From: Prosopocoilus inquinatus
Lineage: Eukaryota; Arthropoda; Insecta; Coleoptera; Lucanidae
Assembly: GCA_036172665.1 (NCBI GenBank)
Contig: CM069873.1
Coordinates: forward strand, 36,756,001 to 36,820,000
Length of the DNA stretch: 64,000 bases
Reading direction: 5' to 3'
Positions 37,901-50,340 of this stretch are shown here, in pieces. The position numbers and the translations under genes are program-made. How positions within the stretch are numbered: position 1 is the first letter of the stretch; every line of letters starts with the position of its first letter. The notes under the pieces were generated by a model. The model searched no databases, was not told the origin of the DNA, and saw only the letters and a list, made by a program, of their open reading frames with translations.

Positions 37901-40074
37901 CAGCAGAAGCTGGAAAGTTTTGAACGAAACAACACGTATTAGCGTTGTTCCTGTGATGTATCTAATCGATCCTTACTTATCTATCATGTTATTTGACGTT
38001 TGAATGGACTCCAGAAACTCTGATGTGAGATACAATGTTTTCGGACGCAGCAGAAGCTGGAAATAGTTTTAAACGAAACACGTATTAGCGTAGTTCCTGT
38101 GATGAATGTAATCGATCCTTACTCATCTATCATGTTATTTGACGTTTGGATGGGCTCCAGCAATTCTGAAGTGAGATACGAAGTTCTCGGAAGCAGTTGA
38201 AGCTGGAAATAGTTTTAAATGAAACAACACGCATTAGCGTTGTTCCTGTGATGTATCTAATCGATCCTTACTCATCTATCATGTTATTTGACGTTTGAAT
38301 GGACTCCAGTAACTCTGATGTGAGATACGAAATTTTCGGACGCAGCAGAAGCTGGAAATAGTTTTAAATGAAACAACACGCATTAGCGTTGTTCTTGTGA
38401 TGTATCTAATCGATCCTTACTCATCTATCATGATATTTGACGTTTGGATGCACTCCAGTAACTCTGATGTGAGATACAAAGTTCTCGGACGCAGCAGAAG
38501 CTGGAAATAGTTTTGAACGAAACAACACGTATTAGCGTTGTTCCTGTGATGTATCTAATCGATCCTTACTTATCTATCATGTTATTTGACGTTTGGATGG
38601 ACTCCAGAAACTCTGATGTGAGATACAAAGTTTTCGGACGCAGCAGAAGCTGGAAATAGTTTTAAACGAAACAACACGTATTAGCGTAGTTCCTGTGATG
38701 AATGTAATCGATCCTTACTCATTCATCATGTTATTTGACGTTTGGATGGGCTCCAGCAACTCTGAAGTGAGATACGAATTTCTCGGACGCAGTTGAAGCT
38801 GGAAATAGTTTTAAATGAAACAGCACGTATTAGCGTTGTTCCTGTGATGTATCTAATCGATCCTTACTCATCTATCATGTTATTTGACGTTTCTATGGAC
38901 TCCAGTAACTCTAATGTGAGATACGAAATTTTCGGACCCAGCAGAAGCTGGAAATAGTTTTAAACGAAACAACACGCATTAGCGTTGTTCCTGTGATGTA
39001 TCTAATCGATCCTTACTCATTTACCATGTTATTTGGCGTTTCGATGGACTCCAGTAACTTTGATGTGAGATACGAAGTTCTCGGGCGCAGCTGAAGCTAG
39101 AAATAGTTTTAAACGAAACAACACGCATTAGCGTTGTTCCTGTGATGTATCTAATCGATCCTTACTCATCTATCATGTTATTTGACGTTTGAATGGACTC
39201 CAGTAACTCTGATGTGAGATACAATGTTCTCGGACGCAGCAGAAGCTGGAAATAGTTTTGAACGAAACAACACATATTAGCGTTGTTCCTGTGATGTATC
39301 TAATCGATCCTTACTTATCTACTATGTTATTTGACGTTTCGATGGACTCCAGTAACTCTGATGTGAGATACGAAATTCTCGGACGCAGCAGAAGCTGGAA
39401 ATAGTTTTAAATGAAACAACACGCATTAGCGTTGTTCCTGTGATGTATCTAATCGATCCTTACTCATCTATCATGATATTTGACGTTTGGATTCACTCCA
39501 GTAACTCTGATGTGAGATACAAAGTTCTCGGACGCAGCAGAAGCTGGAAATAGTTTTGAACGAAACAACACGTATTAGCGTTGTTCCTGTGATGTATCTA
39601 ATCGATCCTTACTTATCTATCATGTTATTTGACGTTTGAATGGACTCCAGAAACTCTGATGTGAGATACAAAGTTTTCGGACGCAGCAGAAGCTGGAAAT
39701 AGTTTTAAACGAAACACGTATTAGCGTAGTTCCTGTGATGAATGTAATCGATCCTTACTCATCTATCATGTTATTTGACGTTTGGATGGGCTCCAGCAAC
39801 TCTGAAGTGAGATACGAAGTTCTCGGACGCAGTTGAAGCTGGAAATAGTTTCAAATGAAACAACACGCATTAGCGTTGTTCCTGTGATGTATCTAATCGA
39901 TCCTTACTCATCTATCATGATATTTGACGTTTGGATGCACTCCAGTAACTCTGATGTGAGATACAAAGTTCTCGGACGCAGCAGAAGCTGGAAATAGTTT
40001 TGAACGAAACAACACGTATTAGCGTTGTTCCTGTGATGTATCTAATCGATCCTTACTTATCTATCATGTTATTT
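34994..40074 (+). repeat. 5,204-bp tandem duplication, unit 2
   Basis: This is the second copy of 29,790-34,870. It differs by rare substitutions (for example tttagatgcac at ~36,512 versus tttggatgcac, gtattagcg at ~38,828 versus gtattatcg, and ggaagcagttg at ~38,188 versus ggacgcagttg) and by the exchanged patch near its left end. Equal spacing over about 5 kb shows that no net insertion or deletion has occurred since the duplication. That suggests it is younger than the 13-kb duplication. It includes the third copy of the 27.5-kb cassette at ~35,814-37,127. Confidence 0.92.
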
Positions 40075-41404
40075 GACGTTTGGATGGACTCCAGAAACTC
40101 TGATGTGAGATACAAAGTTTTCGGACGCAGCAGAAGCTGGAAATAGTTTTAAACGAAACAACACGTATTAGCGTAGTTCCTGTGATGAATGTAATCGATC
40201 CTTACTCATCTATCATGCTATTTGACGTTTGGATGGGCTCCAGCAACTCTGAAGTGAGATACGAAGTTCTCGGACGCAGTTGAAGCTGGAAATAGTTTTA
40301 AATGAAACAACACGCATTAGCGTTGTTCCTGTGATGTATCTAATCGATCCTTACTCATCTATCATGTTATTTGACGTTTGAATGGACTCCAGTAACTCTG
40401 ATGTGAGATACAATGTTCTCGGACGCAGCAGAAGCTGGAAATAGTTTTGAACGAAACAACACATATTAGCGTTGTTCCTGTGATGTATCTAATCGATCCT
40501 TACTTATCTACTATGTTATTTGACGTTTCGATGGACTCCAGTAACTCTGATGTGAGATACGAAATTTTCGGACGCAGCAGAAGCTGGAAATAGTTTTAAA
40601 TGAAACAACACGCATTAGCGTTGTTCTTGTGATGTATCTAATCGATCCTTACTCATCTATCATGATATTTGACGTTTGGATGCACTCCAGTAACTCTGAT
40701 GTGAGATACAAAGTTCTCGGACGCAGCAGAAGCTGGAAATAGTTTTGAACGAAACAACACATATTAGCGTTGTTCCTGTGATGTATCTAATCGATCCTTA
40801 CTTATCTACTATGTTATTTGACGTTTCGATGGACTCCAGTAACTCTGATGTGAGATACGAAATTTTCGGACGCAGCAGAAGCTGGAAATAGTTTTAAATG
40901 AAACAACACGCATTAGCGTTGTTCTTGTGATGTATCTAATCGATCCTTACTCATCTATCATGATATTTGACGTTTGGATGCACTCCAGTAACTCTGATGT
41001 GAGATACAAAGTTCTCGGACGCAGCAGAAGCTGGAAATAGTTTTGAACGAAACAACACGTATTAGCGTTGTTCCTGTGATGTATCTAATCGATCCTTACT
41101 TATCTATCATGTTATTTGACGTTTGGATGGACTCCAGAAACTCTGATGTGAGATACAAAGTTTTCGGACGCAGCAGAAGCTGGAAATAGTTTTAAACGAA
41201 ACAACACGTATTAGCGTAGTTCCTGTGATGAATGTAATCGATCCTTTCTCATCTATCATGTTATTTGACGTTTGGATGGGCTCCAGCAACTCTGAAGTGA
41301 GATACGAAGTTTTTGGACGCAGCAGGAGCTGGAAATAGTTTTAAACGAAACAACACGTATTAGCGTTGTTCCTGTGATGTATCTAATCGATCCTTACTCA
41401 TCTA
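40075..41404 (+). repeat. HOR fragment with a 2-monomer (298-bp) duplication and a chimeric end
   Basis: Classes G, A, E and C-B are followed by a second C-B pair. The rare word acatatt occurs at 40,461 and 40,759, 298 bp (2 x 149) apart, with the same linked gttcttgtg and ggatgcac downstream each time, so a C-B dimer has been duplicated. G and A follow. The last monomer (41,270-41,335) starts as class A (gggctccagcaactctgaag) but ends as another class (tttttggacg, gcaggagctgg), which marks the join to the next block. A t replacing a near 41,247 (cctttctc for ccttactc) removes a reverse-strand stop and creates an accidental open frame. Confidence 0.85.
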
Positions 41405-43942
41405 TCATGTTATTTGACGTTTCGATGGACTCCAGTAACTCTAATGTGAGATACGAAATTTTCGGACCCAGCAGAAGCTGGAAATAGTTTTAAACGAAAC
41501 AACACGCATTAGCGTTGTTCCTGTGATGTATCTAATCGATCCTTACTCATTTATCATGTTATTTGGCGTTTCGATGAACTCCAGTAACTTTGATGTGAGA
41601 TACGAAGTTCTCGGGCGCAGCAGAAGCTGGAAATAGTTTTGAACGAAACGACACGTATTAGCGTTGTTCCTGTGATGTATCTAATCGATCCTTACTCATC
41701 TATCATGTTATTTGAGGTTTCGATGGACTCCAGTAACTATGATGTGAGATACGAAATTTTCGGACGCAGCAGAAGCTGGAAATAGTTTTAAATGAAACAA
41801 CACGCATTAGCGTTGTACCTGTGATGTATCTAATCGATACTTGCTCATCTATCATGTTATTTGACGTTTGGATGCACTCCAGTAACTCTGAGGTGAGAAA
41901 CGAAATTTTCGGACGCAGCAGAAGCTGGAAATAGTTTTAAATGAAACAACACGCATTAGCGTTGTTCCTGTGATGTATCTAATCGATCCTTACTCATCTA
42001 TCATGTTATTTGACGTTTCGATGGACTCCAGTAACTCTAATGTGAGATACGAAATTTTCGGACGCAGCAGAAGCTGGAAATAGTTTGAAACGAAACAACA
42101 CGCATTAGCATTGTTCCTGTGATGTATCTAATCGATCCTTACTCATCTATCATGTTATTTGGCGTTTCGATGGACTCCAGTAACTTTGATGTGAGATACG
42201 AAGTTCTCGGACGCAGCTGAAGCTGGAAATAGTTTTAAATGAAACAACACGTATTAGCGTTGTTCCTGTGATGTATCTAATCGATTCTTACTCATCTATC
42301 ATGTTATTTGACGTTTGGATGGACTCCAGTAACTCTGATGTGAGATACAAAGTATTCGGACGCAGCAGAAGCTCGAGATAGTTTTAAACGATACAACACG
42401 CATTAGCGTTGTTCCTGTGATGTATCTAATCGATCCTTACTCATCTATCATGTTATTTGGCGTTTCGATGGACTCCAGTAACTCTGATGTGAGATACAAA
42501 GTTTTCGGACGCAGCAGAAGCTGGAAATAGTTTTGAACCAAACAACACGTATTAGCGTTGTTCCTGTGATGTATCTAATCGATCCTTATTTAGCTACTAT
42601 GTTATTTGACGTTTCGATGGACTCCAATAACTCTAATGTGAGATACGAAATTTTCGGACGCAGCAGAAGCTGGAAATAGTTTTAAACGAAACAACAGGTA
42701 TTAGCGTTGTTCCTGTGATGTATCTAATCGATCCTTACTCATCTATCATGTTATTTGACGTTTCGATGGACTCCAGTAACTCTAATGTGAGATACGAAAT
42801 TTTCGGACGCAGCAGAAGCTGGAAATAGTTTGAAACGAAACAACACGCATTAGCATTGTTCCTGTGATGTATCTAATCGATCCTTACTCATCTATCATGT
42901 TATTTGACGTTTGGATGGACTCCAGTATCTCTGATGTGAGATACAAAGTTCTCGGACGCAGCAGAAGCTGGAAATAGTTTTGAACGAAACAACACGTATT
43001 AGCGTAGTTCCTGTGATGTATCTAATCGATCCTTACTCATCTATCATGTTATTTGACGTTTGGATGGACTCCAGTAACTCTGATGTGAGATACAAAGTTC
43101 TCGGACGCAGCAGAAGCTGGAAATAGTTTTGAACGAAACAACACGTATTAGCGTTGTTCCTGTGATGTATCTAATCGATCCTTACTTATCTATCATGTTA
43201 TCTGACGTTTGGATGGACTCCAGTAGCTCTGATGTGAGATACAAAGTTTTAGGACGCAGCAGAAGCTGGAGATAGTTTTAAACGAAACAACACGCATTAG
43301 CGTTGTTCCTGTGATGTATCTAATCGATCCTTACTCATCTATCATGTTATTTGGCGCTTCGATGGACTCCAGTATCTCTGATGTGAGATACAAAGTTTTC
43401 GGACGCAGCAGAAGCTGGAAATAGTTTTGACCGAAACAACACGTATTAGCGTTGTTCCTGTGATGTATCTAATCGATCCTTATTTAGCTACTATGTTATT
43501 TGACGTTTCGATGGACTCCAATAATTCTAATGTGAGATACGAAATTTTCGGACGCAGCAGAAGCTGGAAATAGTTTTAAACGAAACAACACGTATTAGCG
43601 TTGTTCCTGTGATGTATCTAATCGATCCTTACTCATCTATCATGTTATTTGACGTTTCAATGGACTCTAGTAACTCTGATGTGAGATACGAAGTTTTTGG
43701 ACGCAGCAGGAGCTGGAAATAGTTTTAAACGAAACAACACGCATTAGTGTTGTTCCTGTGCTGTATCTAATCGATCCTTACTTATCTACTATGTTATTTG
43801 ACGTTTCGATGGACTCCAGTAACTCTGATGTGAGATACGAAATTTTCGAACGCAGCAGAAGCTGGAAATAGTTTTAAATGAAACAACACGCATTAGCGTT
43901 GTTCCTGTGATGTATCTAATCGATCCTTACTCATCTATCATG

Positions 43943-45878
43943 TTACTTGACGTTTGAATGGACTCCAGTAACTCTGATGTGAGATACAATGTTCTCGACG
44001 CAGCAGAAGCTGGAAATAGTTTTGAACGAAACAACACGTATTAGCGTTGTTCCTGTGATGTATCTAATCGATTCTTACTTATCTACTATGTTATTTGACG
44101 TTTCGATGGACTCCAGTAACTCTGATGTGAGATACGAAATTTTCGGACGCAGCAGAAGCTGGAAATAGTTTTAAATGAAACAACACGCATTAGCGTTGTT
44201 CCTGTGATGTATCTAATCGATCCTTACTCATTTATCATGTTATTTGACGTTTCGATGGACTTCAGTAACTCTAATGTGAGATACGAAATTTTCGGACGCA
44301 GCAGAAGCTGGAAATAGTTTGAAACGAAACAACACGCATTAGCATTGTTCCTGTGATGTATCTAATCGATTCTTACTCATCTATCATGTTATTTGGCGTT
44401 TCGATGGACTCCAGTAACTTTGATGTGAGATACGAAGTTCTCGGACGCAGCTGAAGCTGGAAAAAGTTTTAAATGAAACAACACGTATTAGCGTTGTTCC
44501 TGTGATGTATCTAATCGATTCTTACTCATCTATCATGTTATTTGACGTTTGGATGGACTCCAGTAACTCTGATGTGAGATACAAAGTATTCGGACGCAGC
44601 AGAAGCTCGAGATAGATTTAAACGATACAATACGCATTAGCGTTGTTAATGTGATGTATCTAATCGATCCTTACTCATCTATCATGTTATTTGGCGTTTC
44701 GATGGACTCCAGTAACTCTGATGTGAGATACAAAGTTTTCGGACGCAGCAGAAGCTGGAAATAGTTTTGAACGAAACAACACGTATTAGCGTTGTTCCTG
44801 TGATGTATCTAATCGATCCTTATTTAGCTACTATGTTATTTGACGTTTCGATGGACTACAATAACTCTAATGTGAGATACGAAATTTTCGGACGCAGCAG
44901 AAGCTGGAAATAGTTTTAAACGAAACAACACGTATTAGCGTTGTTCCTGTGATGTATCTAATCGATCCTTACTCATCTATCATGTTATTTGACGTTTCGA
45001 TGGACTCTAGTAACTCTGATGTGAGATACGAAGTTTTTGGACGCAGCAGGAGCTGGAAATAGTTTTAAACGAAACAACACGCATTAGTGTTGTTCCTGTG
45101 CTGTATCTAATCGATACTTACTTATCTATCATGTTATTTGACGTTTCGATTTACTCCAGTAACTCTGATGTTAGATACGACGTTTTCGGACGCAGCAGTA
45201 GCTGGAAATAGTTTTAAACGAAACAACACGTATTAGCGTAGTTCCTGTGATGAATGTAATCGATCCTTACTCATCTATCATGTTATTTGACGTTTGGATG
45301 GGCTCCAGCAACTCTGAAGTGAGATACGAAGTTCTCGGACCCAGCTGAAGCTGAAAATAGTTTTAAATGAAACAACACGCATTAGCGTTGTTCCTGTGAT
45401 GTATCTAATCGATCCTTACTCATCTATCATGTTATTTGACGTTTGAATGGACTCCAGTAACTCTGATGTTAGATACAAAGTTCTCGGACGCAGCAGAAGC
45501 TGGAAATAGTTTTGAACGAAACAACACGTATTAGCGTTGTTCCTGTGATGTATCTAATCGATCCTTACTTATCTACTATGTTATTTGACGTTTCGATGGA
45601 CTCCAGTAACTCTGATGTGAGATACGAAGTTTTTGGACGCATCAGGAGCTGGAAATAGTTTTAAACGAAACAACACGTATTAGCGTTGTTCCTGTGATGT
45701 ATCTAATCGATCCTTACTTAGCTACTATGTTATTTGACGTTTCGATGGACTCCAGTAACTCTAATGTGAGATACGAAATTTTCTGACGCAGCAGAAGCTG
45801 GAAATAGTTTTAAACGAAACAACACGTATTAGCGTTGTTCCTGTGATGTATCTAATCGATCCTTACTCATCTATCATG
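43943..45878 (+). repeat. 1,936-bp internal tandem duplication, unit 1 (13 monomers)
   Basis: Rare words recur 1,936 bp (13 x 149 minus 1) downstream: ttacttgacg 43,943/45,879, gttgttaatg 44,642/46,578, cggacccagctg 45,336/47,272 and tagctact 44,825/46,761. The missing base is the single-base deletion in gttctcgacg near 43,995, which is copied into the second unit. The corresponding place in the 50.3-57.3-kb copy (52,881 onward) has this 13-mer once only. The expansion is therefore either specific to this copy or was lost from the other. Confidence 0.92.
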
Positions 45879-47814
45879 TTACTTGACGTTTGAATGGACT
45901 CCAGTAACTCTGATGTGAGATACAATGTTCTCGACGCAGCAGAAGCTGGAAATAGTTTTGAACGAAACAACACGTATTAGCGTTGTTCCTGTGATGTATC
46001 TAATCGATTCTTACTTATCTACTATGTTATTTGACGTTTCGATGGACTCCAGTAACTCTGATGTGAGATACGAAATTTTCGGACGCAGCAGAAGCTGGAA
46101 ATAGTTTTAAATGAAACAACACGCATTAGCGTTGTTCCTGTGATGTATCTAATCGATCCTTACTCATTTATCATGTTATTTGACGTTTCGATGGACTTCA
46201 GTAACTCTAATGTGAGATACGAAATTTTCGGACGCAGCAGAAGCTGGAAATAGTTTGAAACGAAACAACACGCATTAGCATTGTTCCTGTGATGTATCTA
46301 ATCGATTCTTACTCATCTATCATGTTATTTGGCGTTTCGATGGACTCCAGTAACTTTGATGTGAGATACGAAGTTCTCGGACGCAGCTGAAGCTGGAAAA
46401 AGTTTTAAATGAAACAACACGTATTAGCGTTGTTCCTGTGATGTATCTAATCGATTCTTACTCATCTATCATGTTATTTGACGTTTGGATGGACTCCAGT
46501 AACTCTGATGTGAGATACAAAGTATTCGGACGCAGCAGAAGCTCGAGATAGATTTAAACGATACAATACGCATTAGCGTTGTTAATGTGATGTATCTAAT
46601 CGATCCTTACTCATCTATCATGTTATTTGGCGTTTCGATGGACTCCAGTAACTCTGATGTGAGATACAAAGTTTTCGGACGCAGCAGAAGCTGGAAATAG
46701 TTTTGAACGAAACAACACGTATTAGCGTTGTTCCTGTGATGTATCTAATCGATCCTTATTTAGCTACTATGTTATTTGACGTTTCGATGGACTACAATAA
46801 CTCTAATGTGAGATACGAAATTTTCGGACGCAGCAGAAGCTGGAAATAGTTTTAAACGAAACAACACGTATTAGCGTTGTTCCTGTGATGTATCTAATCG
46901 ATCCTTACTCATCTATCATGTTATTTGACGTTTCGATGGACTCTAGTAACTCTGATGTGAGATACGAAGTTTTTGGACGCAGCAGGAGCTGGAAATAGTT
47001 TTAAACGAAACAACACGCATTAGTGTTGTTCCTGTGCTGTATCTAATCGATACTTACTTATCTATCATGTTATTTGACGTTTCGATTTACTCCAGTAACT
47101 CTGATGTTAGATACGACGTTTTCGGACGCAGCAGTAGCTGGAAATAGTTTTAAACGAAACAACACGTATTAGCGTAGTTCCTGTGATGAATGTAATCGAT
47201 CCTTACTCATCTATCATGTTATTTGACGTTTGGATGGGCTCCAGCAACTCTGAAGTGAGATACGAAGTTCTCGGACCCAGCTGAAGCTGAAAATAGTTTT
47301 AAATGAAACAACACGCATTAGCGTTGTTCCTGTGATGTATCTAATCGATCCTTACTCATCTATCATGTTATTTGACGTTTGAATGGACTCCAGTAACTCT
47401 GATGTTAGATACAAAGTTCTCGGACGCAGCAGAAGCTGGAAATAGTTTTGAACGAAACAACACGTATTAGCGTTGTTCCTGTGATGTATCTAATCGATCC
47501 TTACTTATCTACTATGTTATTTGACGTTTCGATGGACTCCAGTAACTCTGATGTGAGATACGAAGTTTTTGGACGCATCAGGAGCTGGAAATAGTTTTAA
47601 ACGAAACAACACGTATTAGCGTTGTTCCTGTGATGTATCTAATCGATCCTTACTTAGCTACTATGTTATTTGACGTTTCGATGGACTCCAGTAACTCTAA
47701 TGTGAGATACGAAATTTTCTGACGCAGCAGAAGCTGGAAATAGTTTTAAACGAAACAACACGTATTAGCGTTGTTCCTGTGATGTATCTAATCGATCCTT
47801 ACTCATCTATCATG
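45879..47814 (+). repeat. 1,936-bp internal tandem duplication, unit 2
   Basis: I noticed no difference between this second 13-monomer unit and 43,943-45,878 at the marker sites I compared: gttctcgacg, gactacaataac, cgatttactcc, gatgttagatac, gcatcaggag and ttttctgacg. The near identity over almost 2 kb suggests one of the youngest events in the window. It could alternatively be an assembly expansion. The unit ends where the array continues with a tggatgg/caaagttctc monomer at 47,821 that matches 54,823. Confidence 0.9.
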
Positions 47815-50340
47815 TTATTTGACGTTTGGATGGACTCCAGTAACTCTGATGTGAGATACAAAGTTCTCGGACGCAGCAGAAGCTGGAAATAGTTTTGAAC
47901 GAAACAACACGTATTAGCGTTGTTCCTGTGATGTATCTAATCGATCCTTACTTATCTATCATGTTATCTGACGTTTGGATGGACTCCAGTAGCTCTGATG
48001 TGAGATACAAAGTTTTCGGACGCAGCAGAAGCTGGAGATAGTTTTAAACGAAACAACACGCATTAGCGTTGTTCCTGTGATGTATCTAATCGATCCTTAC
48101 TCATCTATCATGCTATTTGGCGTTTCGATGGACTCCAGTAAGTCTGATGTGAGATACAAAGTTTTCGGACGCAGCAGAAGCTGGAAATAGTTTTGAACGA
48201 AACAACACGTATTAGCGTTGTTCCTGTGATGTATCTAATCGATCCTTATTTAGCTACTATGTTATTTGACGTTTCGATGGACTCCAATAACTCTAATGTG
48301 AGATAAGAAATTTTCGGACGCAGCAGAAGCTGGAAATAGTTTTAAACGAAACAACACGTATTAGCATTGTTCCTGTGATGTATCTAATCGATCCTTACTC
48401 ATCTATCATGTTATTTGACGTTTCGATGGACTCTAGTAACTCTGATGTGAGATACGAAGTTTTTGGACGCAGCAGGAGCTGGAAATACTTTTAAACGAAA
48501 CAACACGCATTAGTGTTGTTCCTGTTCTGTATCTAATCGATCCTTACTTATCTACTATGTTATTTGACGTTTCGAAGGACTCCAGTAACTCTGATGTGAG
48601 ATACGAAATTTTCGGACGCAGCAGAAGCTGGAAATAGTTTTAAATGAAACAACACGCATTAGCGTTGTTCCTGTGATGTATCTAATCGATCCTTACTCAT
48701 CTATCATCTTATTTGACGTTTCGATGGACTCCAGTAACTCTAATGTGAGATACGAAATTTTCGGACGCAGCAGAAGCTGGAAATAGTTTTAAACGAAACA
48801 ACACGCATTAGCGTTGTTCCTGTGATGTATCTAATCGATCCTTACTCATTTATCATGTTATTTGGCGTTTCGATGGACTCCAGTAACTTTGATGTGAGAT
48901 ACGAAGTTCTCGGGCGCAGCTGAAGCTAGAAATAGTTTTAAACGAAACAACACGCATTAGCGTTGTTCCTGTGATGTATCTAATCGATCCTTACTCATCT
49001 ATCATGTTATTTGACGTTTGAATGGACTCCAGTAACTCTGATGTGAGATACAATGTTCTCGGACGCAGCAGAAGCTGGAAATAGTTTTGAACGAAACAAC
49101 ACGTATTAGCGTTGTTCCTGTGATGTATCTAATCGATCCTTACTTATCTACTATTTTATTTGACGTTTCGATGGACTCCAGTAACTCTGATGTGAGATAC
49201 GAAATTTTCGGACGCAGCAGAAGCTGGAAATAGTTTTAAATGAAACAACACGCATTAGCATTGTTCCTGTGATGTATCTAATCGATCCTTACGCATCTAT
49301 CATGTTATTTGACGTTTGGATGGACTCCAATAACTCTGATGTGAGATAAAAAGTTTTCGGACGCAGCAGAAGCTGGAAATAGTTTTAAACGAAACAACAC
49401 GTATTAGCGTTGTTCCTGTGATGTATCTAATCGATCCTTACTTATCTATCATGTTATTTGACGTTTGGATGGACTCCAGTAACTCTAATGTGAGATACGA
49501 AATTTTCGGACGCAGCAGAAGCTGGAAATAGTTTGAAACGAAACAACACGCATTAGCATTGTTCCTGTGATGTATCTAATCGATCCTTACTCATCTATCA
49601 TGTTATTTGACGTTTCGATGGACTCTAGTAACTCTGATGTGAGATACGAAGTTTTTGGACGCAGCAGGAGCTGGAAATAGTTTTAAACGAAACAACACGC
49701 ATTAGTGTTGTTCCTGTGCTGTATCTAATCGATCCTTACTTATCTATCATGTTATTTGACGTTTCGTTGGACTCCAGTAACTCTGATGTGAGATACGACG
49801 TTTTCGGACGCAGCAGAAGCTGGAAATAGTTTTAAACGAAACAACACGTATTAGCGTAGTTCCTGTGATGAATGTAATCGATCCTTACTCATCTATCATG
49901 TTATTTGGCGTTTCGATGGACTCCAGTAACTCTGATGTGAGATACAAAGTTTTCGGACGCAGCAGAAGCTGGAAATAGTTTTGAACGAAACAACACGTAT
50001 TAGCGTTGCTCCTGTGATGTATCTAATCGATCCTTATTTAGCTACTATGTTATTTGACGTTTCGATGGACTCCAATAACTCTAATGTGAGATACGAAATT
50101 TTCGGACGCAGCAGAAGCTGGAAATAGTTTTAAACGAAACAACACGTATTAGCGTTGTTCCTGTGATGTATCTAATCGATCCTTACTCATCTATCATGTT
50201 ATTTGACGTTTCGATGGACTCTAGTAACTCTGATGTGAGATACGAAGTTTTTGGACGCAGCAGGAGCTGGAAATAGTTTTAAACGAAACAACACGCATTA
50301 GTGTTGTTCCTGTGCTGTATCTAATCGATCCTTACTTATC

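Larger units (their letters stand above)
41405..50340 (+). repeat. Large tandem block, unit 1 (8,938 bp, 60 monomers)
   Basis: The right neighbour 50,341-57,342 repeats this block. Spacing is 8,938 bp from 41,405 to about 45,880 (tcgatgaact 41,571/50,509; ttgtacctgt 41,813/50,751; ttacttgacg 43,943/52,881; gttgttaatg 44,642/53,580). It is 7,002 bp from ~47,815 on (ctatcatctt 48,701/55,703; tatcttgtta 50,341/57,343). The 1,936-bp difference is an internal tandem duplication found only in unit 1. Recurrent inside it is a four-monomer motif: a caaagttttcgg unit, a tttagctact/ccaataac unit, a ctctag/gcaggagctgg unit and a gtgttgtt/gtgctg unit. The first ~1 kb also matches 25,325-26,376. Confidence 0.93.

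Noticed and set aside
41107..41289. 60-codon open frame on the minus strand
   Set aside because: One substitution near 41,247 (cctttctc for ccttactc) removes a recurrent reverse-strand stop. There is no similarity to any protein family I recognise and the frame lies entirely within satellite monomers.
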